Assembly (NCBI GenBank): GCA_019634245.1
Contig: JAHQVR010000199.1
Coordinates: forward strand, 1 to 25,598
Source of the DNA: Gammaproteobacteria bacterium
GTDB lineage: Bacteria; Pseudomonadota; Gammaproteobacteria; Granulosicoccales; Granulosicoccaceae
DNA: 25,598 nt
Direction of reading: 5' to 3'
Numbering within the stretch: position 1 is the first letter of the stretch; each line of letters starts with the position of its first letter. Under the pieces are notes generated by a model. That model was not told the DNA's origin. It saw only the letters and a list, made by a program, of their open reading frames with translations, and did no database searches. Below, piece by piece: positions 16,061 through 23,402 of the stretch. The position numbers and the translations under genes were made by a program.

Positions 16061-17836
16061 CTAACGCTTGATAGAGCCGTAGGCGTTTGTCATTTCAGCG
16101 TAAACTGCCTCTGAGTCAAATGGGTGAAGAGTCCCGCTAGCACCCCGACCTAACTCAGCAGCGTTCCCTTCATCGGTATCAATGTGCATTTCCAGCTTGT
16201 AGCTGTCTTTTACCCGTACCAATACATCACCAAATACCAAGTCTCGCTCGCCGCCCACAATGGCGACAGAGACCTCATCCTTATCCTGTACGTCGAATAG
16301 GTGTGCGTCATCGGGGTGCATATGAATATGCCGTCGTGCGCAGATCAAACCTTGATCCAGCACAACTCTTCCGGCAGGGCCTTCAAGCGTTATAGGTGCA
16401 GAGCCGACGACGTTACCCGAATCTCGAACGGGTGCATCCACCCCCAAACAGTATTCATCAGTGCGGGAGATCTCTATTTGATCCACGCTGCGTAGCGGCC
16501 CCAGAATCCTGACCCCATCAATTCTATCCTTAGGGCCTACCAAGTTAACGCGCTCCTCGCAGGCGAATTGTCCGGGTTGGGATAGATCTTTGTAGGGCGT
16601 CAGCGAGGCCTCTGATCCAAACAACTGTTTAAACGTCGCTTCGGTTAAATGGCAATGCCGCGCACTGACGGCAATCGGAATGTGCTTTTCTGCAGTTTGA
16701 ATGTTCGCAGCTTCAATCACTTTTCGAGTGTCGGTGGCAATCATCAATTCTTCATTGGTTTTGACCACGATGGCCTCCACTCTAGAACGTTCAGTGGTGA
16801 TACGCTCGAACGTGCCTTCCTCAATTACACTGGCATCCCGATTGAGATCTTCATCCATCACCACACCTAAAAATTCCAAGCGCTGTAAAATACGAGAACG
16901 CATACTCGCGCTGTTCTCACCGATACCGCCGGTAAATACAATCGCATCAAGCCCCCCCATAGCAGCCGCATAGGCGCCCACATATTTTCGGGCGCGGTGG
17001 GCGAACACATTAATCGCTAACCGAGCTCGGTCGTCTCCATCAGCCGCAGCCTTTTCGATTTCTCGCAAGTCATTACCCAATCCGGATAATCCTGCCAACC
17101 CACTATTTCTATTCAACAGCTTGTCAATACCATCGACACTATAGCCACATCGCAATAGCGACAAAATCACACCAGCGTCCACATCACCGGACCGAGTGCC
17201 CATTACAAGACCTTCCAGTGGGGTGTTGCCCATGCTGGTTTCAGCCGAACGGCCAAACTCAACAGCACAAGCACTGGCGCCATTGCCCAGGTGTAGCGTG
17301 ACTAGGCGCAACTCAGATAATGGCCGCTGTAAAAACTCAGCGGCAATCGTGGCAGCGTATTGATGTGAAATTCCGTGAAATCCGTAGCGTCGAATACCAT
17401 GCTGCTGAGCAACCTCTTGATCGATCGCATAGGTGGTGGCTCTACGAGGCATGCGTGAATGAAACGCTGTGTCGAATACAGCGACATGAACTATGTCCGG
17501 TAGGTGTTGTTGCGCCGCCTTAATCGCTGCCAAGGCATAAGGGTTGTGCATGGGTGCACTCGGTGAATTGTCCTGAATCGCCTGCAGCACCGTAGCGTCT
17601 ATCAGCATGGACTCGGTGCACTGAGCTCCGCCATGGACGACACGATGCCCCACTGCGCCAATGGAGTGTCCATCAAGCTCAGCGAGCACATTGGCAATCG
17701 CCTCCGCATGAGACTGCAATCCTTGCTCTGAGTCGCCCAAGCGCTCTTTTTTGCCTTGCAGTAGCTCTGTCCCTGACGCATCAAACAGTGCGTATTTCAC
17801 ACTCGATGAGCCACAATTGATCACTAATACATTCAT
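16061..17836 (-). CDS. Fusion protein: acetate kinase (AckA) + PduL-type phosphate acyltransferase
   Basis: 591 residues. Residues 1-372 form a complete, compact acetate kinase: INCGSSSVKY (6-15), GHRVVHGG (63-70), VFDTAFH with D122, LHLGNGAS with H182, GTRSGDVD with R215, GGIGENS and the terminal KTNEELMIATD. After a ~10-residue linker, residues 383-573 form a complete PduL phosphotransacylase: VSARHCHL (H394, H396), CEERVNLVG (E427/E428), GVRILGPLR, ICARRHIHM (H503, H505) and LEMHID (H551), i.e. the histidines and glutamate expected to bind the zinc pair. Together they would link acetyl-CoA, acetyl-phosphate and acetate, making or using one ATP. PduL's usual N-terminal microcompartment-targeting peptide is absent, so a cytosolic enzyme is expected. 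No pta or other pathway gene is adjacent. The ribosome site is weak. Confidence 0.93.
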   Translation of the reverse strand: MNVLVINCGSSSVKYALFDASGTELLQGKKERLGDSEQGLQSHAEAIANVLAELDGHSIGAVGHRVVHGGAQCTESMLIDATVLQAIQDNSPSAPMHNPYALAAIKAAQQHLPDIVHVAVFDTAFHSRMPRRATTYAIDQEVAQQHGIRRYGFHGISHQYAATIAAEFLQRPLSELRLVTLHLGNGASACAVEFGRSAETSMGNTPLEGLVMGTRSGDVDAGVILSLLRCGYSVDGIDKLLNRNSGLAGLSGLGNDLREIEKAAADGDDRARLAINVFAHRARKYVGAYAAAMGGLDAIVFTGGIGENSASMRSRILQRLEFLGVVMDEDLNRDASVIEEGTFERITTERSRVEAIVVKTNEELMIATDTRKVIEAANIQTAEKHIPIAVSARHCHLTEATFKQLFGSEASLTPYKDLSQPGQFACEERVNLVGPKDRIDGVRILGPLRSVDQIEISRTDEYCLGVDAPVRDSGNVVGSAPITLEGPAGRVVLDQGLICARRHIHMHPDDAHLFDVQDKDEVSVAIVGGERDLVFGDVLVRVKDSYKLEMHIDTDEGNAAELGRGASGTLHPFDSEAVYAEMTNAYGSIKR

Positions 17837-18000
17837 AGATTGTTACTCATTTAAGATGAGAACCAGTCGACGGATTGGCAACTCCCAATCTCAACTCTCT
17901 CGATCAATGCTATTCATCTCACAACTAAACCATTTATTCCGTACACCATGTTCGGTAAAGTGAGCGCCACAATAATCAGACTTGCACGAGCGAGCAAATT

Positions 18001-18561
18001 ATGTCCCTACAGCCATCACGACGACTCTTACTCAAATGCGCACTTGGTGGAGCGGTCACGTTAGCACTTAACAGCCGCACTGCCACAGCAGCCTCTGCCA
18101 TCAAAAAGCGGGAACGATGCGTATTAAGATTGGCTAATACACACACGCATGAGCAACTCAATGTGTTGTATAAGTACGACGGACAGTACATCCCTCAAAG
18201 CCTTGACCGATTGGATTATCACTTACGCGATCATCGCCAGAACGAAGCGCGTGTCATGGACCCAGAATTGTTTGACCAATTGTACGAGATTCAGAGGCTT
18301 CTCGGCAGCAAAGATACGTTTGAGATTATCTCCGGCTACCGAAGTATGACAACGAATGAAATGCTCAGAAGAACGTCGTCTGGTGTTGCCAAAAATAGCT
18401 ATCACGTCAAAGGTCAGGCATTGGACATTCGCCTACAGAACACCCCGCTATCCGATCTACGGCAAGCCGCTATCGATTTACAGGCCGGTGGAGTCGGTAT
18501 CTACAGTGGCTCCAATTTCGTACATATTGATACCGGCCCAGTACGCCACTGGGGAAGCTAG
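18001..18561 (+). CDS. MepK/YcbK-like murein peptidase (DUF882, M15 type), Tat-exported
   Basis: 186 residues, close to E. coli MepK. MSLQPSRRLLLKCALGG is a twin-arginine signal with a hydrophobic stretch to about residue 31. The catalytic domain has the peptidase M15 zinc set: H135 and D142 in SYHVKGQALDI, and H175 in NFVHIDTGPVRHWG; SGYRSMTTNEMLR is the conserved substrate-side block. Enzymes of this family cut peptide cross-links in peptidoglycan in the periplasm. No Shine-Dalgarno sequence is evident. The gene is transcribed away from the acetate-kinase fusion across a 164-bp spacer and ends 18 bp before the converging anti-sigma gene. Confidence 0.9.
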   Translation: MSLQPSRRLLLKCALGGAVTLALNSRTATAASAIKKRERCVLRLANTHTHEQLNVLYKYDGQYIPQSLDRLDYHLRDHRQNEARVMDPELFDQLYEIQRLLGSKDTFEIISGYRSMTTNEMLRRTSSGVAKNSYHVKGQALDIRLQNTPLSDLRQAAIDLQAGGVGIYSGSNFVHIDTGPVRHWGS

Positions 18562-18579
18562 TCGCTCTTGGGCCGTTCG

Positions 18580-19347
18580 TTATTGCTCGGTTTCCATCTC
18601 TAGAATTCGAGCAGGCACATCTCGCAACCAGTCACTATCTGGGTGCACGCGCCGAAACCAGCGCATTTCGATACGCACTTTATTGCGATCATCGGCATCA
18701 CTGGCCGATTCAATTTCTTCGATCCAAGATGTCTGTGTTGCCCGGTATGGCCTCTGTTCAGTAATCTGAGCCACACTTTCCAACTTTAAACTCAACGCCT
18801 GTTCATCGCTCTCAACAATGCCTGCACTGCCCCCGACCTGCCGTGCCGACTTTAAATCAATCACCCGGTCATCTGCTACCACTGCACTATCCGCAGCGGA
18901 TTCGGCAGCTGGCACGGCTGCCGCACTGTCATTGGAAAATAGTGTAGCCGTATCCTCTGCGGGTGCAGAGGCTGTTGCCATCGTCACAGCTTTCTGCGGT
19001 TCAGTTTCAGCGATGACCGCTTGTTCTACCCGTTGTACATCCGAGAGCGCATCGGCTACATCGAAGGAACTCTCGGGGGAACCCATCATCATCGGAACCA
19101 GGAATATACCCAGAGTAATCATGGCCGCCACAGAGATTACTTGCGCCCAAACCGAACCAAGCCCAGGTTTCCGGAACCGCTCTGTAGAGGCGATGGCTCG
19201 ATCGCCGGTGCTAACTCCCGGCAATTCCCTTCGCGCTGCAGCCCTTATTTGCAAATCTAGAGCCGTGGGAACAGTGGTTTTATCGTTTTGAAACAGATCA
19301 ACAAAGTCTGCATCATCTAATCCATTGTTATCTTTCGGTGTATTCAT
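18580..19347 (-). CDS. Probable membrane anti-sigma factor
   Basis: 255 residues with one predicted transmembrane helix (about 67-88, VWAQVISVAAMITLGIFLVP). The cytosolic N-terminal part (LDLQIRAAARRELPG and a basic stretch before the helix) is short, and the outside part is Ala/Asp/Ser-rich low complexity, then ends in a charged domain (IEEIESASDADDRNKVRIEMRWFRRVHPDSDWLRDVP). No zinc anti-sigma (HxxxCxxC) motif is present. The assignment rests on topology and on gene order: its ATG overlaps the TGA of the ECF sigma gene (ATGA, 19344-19347), the usual coupling of sigma and anti-sigma genes. I do not recognise a named family. Confidence 0.6.
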   Translation of the reverse strand: MNTPKDNNGLDDADFVDLFQNDKTTVPTALDLQIRAAARRELPGVSTGDRAIASTERFRKPGLGSVWAQVISVAAMITLGIFLVPMMMGSPESSFDVADALSDVQRVEQAVIAETEPQKAVTMATASAPAEDTATLFSNDSAAAVPAAESAADSAVVADDRVIDLKSARQVGGSAGIVESDEQALSLKLESVAQITEQRPYRATQTSWIEEIESASDADDRNKVRIEMRWFRRVHPDSDWLRDVPARILEMETEQ

Positions 19348-19925
19348 GAGCTTGCTCGCAGCTTTAAACGCAGCTTCGTATACGCATAACGTAATCGGCT
19401 CTTAACAGTGTCAAACTGCTCTCCCTGCTGTTCAGCGATTTCCTGCAGTGTAAAGCCAGCGACAGTTTTCAATAAAACCGCCTCGCGCTGTGACCATGGC
19501 AGATCAGCTAAGGCTGTATGCACCCTTTGGCGATCGTCCTCCAGTTCGGCGATTTCCATCGGGTTTAGTGGCAATTGCAAAGCCACAACATCTTCATTGA
19601 GACTCTCTTCATCTAGCGGTTGGTCGTTGACGCCAGAGTTCTTGCGATAGTGATCAATCAGCTTGTTTCTCGCTATTCGATATACCCAGGCCTTAAAAGT
19701 ACCAGTGGCTTGATAGTTTGAACGCGCTTTTATAACCGACATCCAAACCTCCTGAAAAATCTCCGCAGCCACGGATGGATTACCGCAACCATTGAGCACA
19801 AACTGATATAACGGGTTTTTATATCGCAGATACAGGCCATCAAATGCCTCATGATGGCCCTCGGAATAGGCCATCATGAGATCATCATCGGTTACTGAAT
19901 CAATGGTTGCTGTATCCACACTCAT
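19344..19925 (-). CDS. ECF-type RNA polymerase sigma factor
   Basis: 193 residues with the two ECF domains. Region 2 (about 22-95) includes FDGLYLRYKNPLYQFV and the -10-recognition helix FKAWVYRIARNKLIDHYRK; region 4 (about 135-188) has LPWSQREAVLLKTVAGFTLQEIA and a helix-turn-helix DTVKSRLRYAYTKLR that would read the -35. It would direct polymerase to a small stress or envelope regulon. It lies 12 bp after the vWA lipoprotein gene and overlaps the downstream probable anti-sigma gene by 4 bp. I found no obvious ECF-type -35 before the operon. Confidence 0.93.
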   Translation of the reverse strand: MSVDTATIDSVTDDDLMMAYSEGHHEAFDGLYLRYKNPLYQFVLNGCGNPSVAAEIFQEVWMSVIKARSNYQATGTFKAWVYRIARNKLIDHYRKNSGVNDQPLDEESLNEDVVALQLPLNPMEIAELEDDRQRVHTALADLPWSQREAVLLKTVAGFTLQEIAEQQGEQFDTVKSRLRYAYTKLRLKLRASS

Positions 19926-19937
19926 TGATTGTGTGTA

Positions 19938-21722
19938 CTAACCTTGAGAATCATCCGGGCTCCGAGGGGCTTTAGCTTGCTTTGTACCACCTAATGCTTT
20001 AGCTAATCTGACCAGGTTTGTAAACTCCTGACGGTAGCCAAATTGATCTGCGCCTTTCGCCCCGGCTGCCAATCCGGCCACATCATCGAGGTCAAATTCA
20101 TTCATATATTGATCATCTCTGAGTAATTGCCCCATAGCTGCCACCGCGGCAGAGAATCTAAAATTGGTGGATGATTCCTCCGAAGTTTGAACAATATCTT
20201 CCAGCATCACTACTTGGCTCAGCAATTGACTGTCATCCTCTAGGGGCGCTTTAAAACGCAATCGCAACTCCGCAATCTCACCAACATGTTCCTCTGTCGC
20301 AGCAGACTTTGAGTAACGGGTAGGTGTATGTCGCTCGCCACCGCTACCGACTAACGCTATCTCATAGATCGCTGTCACACTATGGCCGGCGCCAATTTCA
20401 CCAGCATCGATTTTGTCGTTGTTGAAATCTTCATTATTCAAATGGCGATTTTCATAACCAATTAACCTGTATTCACTCACTACTGCCGGATTGAATTCAA
20501 TCTGAATTTTGACGTCCTTGGCAATCGTGAGCAGCGTGCCATTGATTTCATCAGATAGCACTTTTCGAGCTTCATTGAGCGTATCAATATAGGCATAGGC
20601 ACCATTGCCCACATCAGCCAACTGCTCCATTAGATGATCATTGTAATTGCCTGTGCCAAAACCAAGCGTAGAGAGTGCTACTCCAGATTCACGTTTGGCT
20701 TCAATTAAGGCTTTCAAAGCATCCACGTCCGACAAGCCCACATTAAAATCCCCGTCGGTTGCTAAAATAACTCGGTTGATACCCTGCTTCTGAAAATTCT
20801 TAGCCGCCATGTCATAGGCCAACTCAATGCCAGCCCGCCCGTTGGTTGATCCACCTGCATTTAACTGGTTGATAGCGGCATGAATGGCCTGAATATCGTT
20901 TCCTGCGGTAGGCTCTAGAACCACCCCCGATGCTCCGGCATACACGACGATGCTTATAGTGTCCGCCGCAGTCATACTCTGAGACAACATGCGCATAGCC
21001 GGTTTCAAAAGGGCCAGCTTATTGGGGGCACTCATAGACCCAGATACATCTATCAGAAATACAAGATTTGCAGCTGGTCGCTCCGCTGCGTCGATTTGGT
21101 AGCCTTGCAAACCTACATGAAGCAAATGGGTTTGATCGTTCCACGGTGTCTTGGCGATTTCAGTAGTAATTGAAAATGGTTGATCTGCAGCCTCTGGAGG
21201 GGCATAGTCATAGGAGAAATAGTTAATCAGCTCCTCTATTCGAATGGCATCTTCCGGAGGCAGAGAGCCGCCATTGAGAAAACGGCGCATATTGGCATAA
21301 GCTCCGGTATCCACATCAATACTAAACGTTGAGGTGGCTTCATTCGCCGTTAACATGATCCTATTGTTCTCTATCTGCTGGTAGTTTTCTCGGTCTTCGG
21401 CAACGTACTGTGGATCAACGATCACTCCTGTATGTCTGCGGGGGGACGGCATTAATGCCGAGTCTTCAGCCATCGCTTTAGATTCAGTCACAGTAGGCTG
21501 CCGTGTTTCGGAAGCTAGCCTCGAAGTCGGCATTAACTCCTGAGCAGTTCGAATCGAAGTTGTTTCATCCACCACATCCACGTGCACGTTTGCCATATCC
21601 ACGAGCTGATCTTCCCCAGTTTGGTTTTGACCAACCGCCGTCAACTCTGTACTTGAACTACAACCCAAAACAGCGCTCACCATAGTCGCCGTAGACAGAG
21701 TTACCCAAATTTGCTTATTCAT
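19938..21722 (-). CDS. YfbK-like von Willebrand factor A domain lipoprotein
   Basis: 594 residues from the ATG at 21722, chosen because MNKQIWVTL begins a lipoprotein signal ending in AVLGC (C21); an upstream in-frame ATG at 21764 would add 14 polar residues and has no ribosome site. After a polar linker comes the YfbK N-terminal domain (about 100-190; TFSIDVDTGAYANMRRFLNGG, IRIEELINYFSYDY), then a vWA domain with a complete MIDAS: D225-x-S227-x-S229 in DVSGSMS, T293 in GGSTNGRAG and D323 in ATDGDFN. The C-terminal ~190 residues fit DUF3520. Such proteins use the metal site to bind partner proteins at the envelope. It heads the operon with the ECF sigma and probable anti-sigma, so it may sense or be controlled by that system. 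Confidence 0.9.
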   Translation of the reverse strand: MNKQIWVTLSTATMVSAVLGCSSSTELTAVGQNQTGEDQLVDMANVHVDVVDETTSIRTAQELMPTSRLASETRQPTVTESKAMAEDSALMPSPRRHTGVIVDPQYVAEDRENYQQIENNRIMLTANEATSTFSIDVDTGAYANMRRFLNGGSLPPEDAIRIEELINYFSYDYAPPEAADQPFSITTEIAKTPWNDQTHLLHVGLQGYQIDAAERPAANLVFLIDVSGSMSAPNKLALLKPAMRMLSQSMTAADTISIVVYAGASGVVLEPTAGNDIQAIHAAINQLNAGGSTNGRAGIELAYDMAAKNFQKQGINRVILATDGDFNVGLSDVDALKALIEAKRESGVALSTLGFGTGNYNDHLMEQLADVGNGAYAYIDTLNEARKVLSDEINGTLLTIAKDVKIQIEFNPAVVSEYRLIGYENRHLNNEDFNNDKIDAGEIGAGHSVTAIYEIALVGSGGERHTPTRYSKSAATEEHVGEIAELRLRFKAPLEDDSQLLSQVVMLEDIVQTSEESSTNFRFSAAVAAMGQLLRDDQYMNEFDLDDVAGLAAGAKGADQFGYRQEFTNLVRLAKALGGTKQAKAPRSPDDSQG

Positions 21723-21864
21723 ATAAAAATCCCACTCGTTGTTTAAATGTTGAAAAGAGCCCATCTGATTGAGCTAACGTGGGAGGTTTTAAAATGGGGT
21801 TAATAGGTACAAAAATAATTCAAAACCGCTATAAAGTGAGAAATAGGCCATACTTTGCCCCATC

Positions 21865-22701
21865 ATGACTCGATCTAAATCCATACTCATTACCGGGTGC
21901 TCCTCGGGTATCGGCCTCGATGCTGCACAAACCCTACACAAGCTCGGTTGGCAGGTTTTTGCCACCTGCAGAGACCCTAATGACTGTGAGGCTCTTATTG
22001 GGCAAGGCATTCAGAGTTTCGAGCTCGACTATGCACGCACCGAATCTATTGAAAGCGCCGTAGGTCAGGTGCTTGAAAACACTTCGGGCAAGCTGGATGC
22101 GGTATTTAATAACGGAGCGTTTGCCATCCCAGGTTTTGTTGAAGATTTACCACGAGATGCCCTTAGAGACATCTTTGAAACTAATGTGTTTGGACAGTTC
22201 GAACTGATCAATTTATTGATGCCAACGTTTCGCGCCCAGGGTCGCGGACGCATCATCAATTGTTCTTCTGTATTAGGCTTTGCCGCTCTAAGATACAGAG
22301 GAGCTTATAACTCCACTAAATTTGCGATGGAGGGTTTGACTGATACGCTCCGGCTTGAACTACATGGATCGGGTATAAAGGTTGTTCTGATAGAACCAGG
22401 TCCCATCAATACCCAGATAAGGGTGAACTCTATCCCTCACTTCGAGCGTTGGATTGACATTGAAAACTCTGCTCACGCTGCTGCCTATAAAGAGCAACTG
22501 AAACCGAGGCTGTACCAAACGGAAAAGAAAAAAGATCGCTTCGAACTTCCACCCTCCGCTGTAACACAGAAGTTGCTCTTAGCATTAGAAAAAGACAATC
22601 CAAAGCCTCGGTACTATGTCACTACCCCCACCTACTTGGCTGGCTATCTTAAACGCATACTGAGCTCACGCGGATTTGACCGATTTTGCCTTAGGCTTTA
22701 G
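21865..22701 (+). CDS. Short-chain dehydrogenase/reductase (classical SDR)
   Basis: 278 residues of NAD(P)-dependent oxidoreductase. TGCSSGIG (10-17) is the Rossmann TGxxxGIG; R36 after strand 2 (FATCRD) suggests NADP preference; FNNGAFA replaces the common NNAG; S134/S135 in INCSSVLG, Y148 and K152 in YNSTK are the catalytic set; EPGPINTQI follows strand 6. The long C-terminal part (PHFERW... to YYVTTPTYLAGYLKRILSSRG) is like the retinol/sterol-type SDRs often annotated YbbO-like. The substrate is unknown. There is no Shine-Dalgarno before the ATG; the leader may be short. It is divergent from the vWA operon and converges on the prodomain lipoprotein gene across 127 bp with no visible terminator. 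Confidence 0.92.
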   Translation: MTRSKSILITGCSSGIGLDAAQTLHKLGWQVFATCRDPNDCEALIGQGIQSFELDYARTESIESAVGQVLENTSGKLDAVFNNGAFAIPGFVEDLPRDALRDIFETNVFGQFELINLLMPTFRAQGRGRIINCSSVLGFAALRYRGAYNSTKFAMEGLTDTLRLELHGSGIKVVLIEPGPINTQIRVNSIPHFERWIDIENSAHAAAYKEQLKPRLYQTEKKKDRFELPPSAVTQKLLLALEKDNPKPRYYVTTPTYLAGYLKRILSSRGFDRFCLRL

Positions 22702-22828
22702 TCAATGTGGCTGTACCCTTGTGCGAGATACCTTTCAGTCAGCTTAAACCTCGAGGCGCATTTTAGGCTTACAGACAGTTTAGTATCACCGAGTAGGTAC
22801 GACGAAGCCGCTCAGCAAAGGTTGCGGT

Positions 22829-23386
22829 TTACTCAGTAAGCTCTATAGAAAGCTCAGTATCGCTAGCCTCTACCGCCACATCCGGACTAAAAGTGGGAAC
22901 GCCAGCAATCACTAACGGCGTGTACGCTATCGAGTACGAACCGAGCGCCGACAGATTGTATGCTTGTGCAAGGTCGACCGTGTTCTCCAGGGTCTCGCCA
23001 GGCGCAAGCGCTACATAATCGGCATCGGTAGGTTCTGGTCGACGTATCTTGCGCCCAACAAAAAGTACTTTGGCGCCGTTATGCATGATGGTAAACACAT
23101 CGCCATTTAATCGACTCTCTAGCGGCGTATTCCAAGGTAGTAAACGCACCTTGCGCTGACTGCGATTGGTGACGCTAAATTTTACCAAAACAGGTTCCCC
23201 TAGCTTAACTGCACTCGATACAGCCACTAGGTTCGCTGTTAGAGGTGCTGGCAAAGTCATTGAGGCAGCCTCTGATTGATTGTCGCCCGATGCAATGACC
23301 CTGGCCTTATCAGCTTCTGCTGTTTCTGGCGAGGTGCAAGCCCCCAAACCCATGGACAACAGCAGAAGCCCGAGTATTTTGATCAT
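22829..23386 (-). CDS. Lipoprotein resembling a free-standing M35 protease prodomain
   Basis: 185 residues from the ATG at 23386. The frame is open to 23452, but MIKILGLLLLSMGLGAC is a clear lipoprotein signal (C17) and AAAGG overlaps the upstream stop codon, so the later start is preferred. The mature part shares a full block pattern with the N-terminal region of the neighbouring protease: a T-N-x-S turn, an L-x-W-x-T strand, E-x-x-L-x-x-D-x-F, a G-R-x-x-R-R turn, L-x-x-GETL, a Y with N next, and G-x-Y-x-x-x-Y. In deuterolysin-type proteases this region is the propeptide. It probably acts as an inhibitor, chaperone or guard against the protease in the periplasm; that role is inference. It lies 16 bp after the protease gene. 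Confidence 0.8.
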   Translation of the reverse strand: MIKILGLLLLSMGLGACTSPETAEADKARVIASGDNQSEAASMTLPAPLTANLVAVSSAVKLGEPVLVKFSVTNRSQRKVRLLPWNTPLESRLNGDVFTIMHNGAKVLFVGRKIRRPEPTDADYVALAPGETLENTVDLAQAYNLSALGSYSIAYTPLVIAGVPTFSPDVAVEASDTELSIELTE

Positions 23387-23402
23387 CGGTATCGCAATAC
23401 CT

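Noticed and set aside
17846..17860. CTCAT-N5-ATGAG inverted repeat before the acetate-kinase fusion
   Set aside because: The arms are only five bases; expected by chance at this scale.
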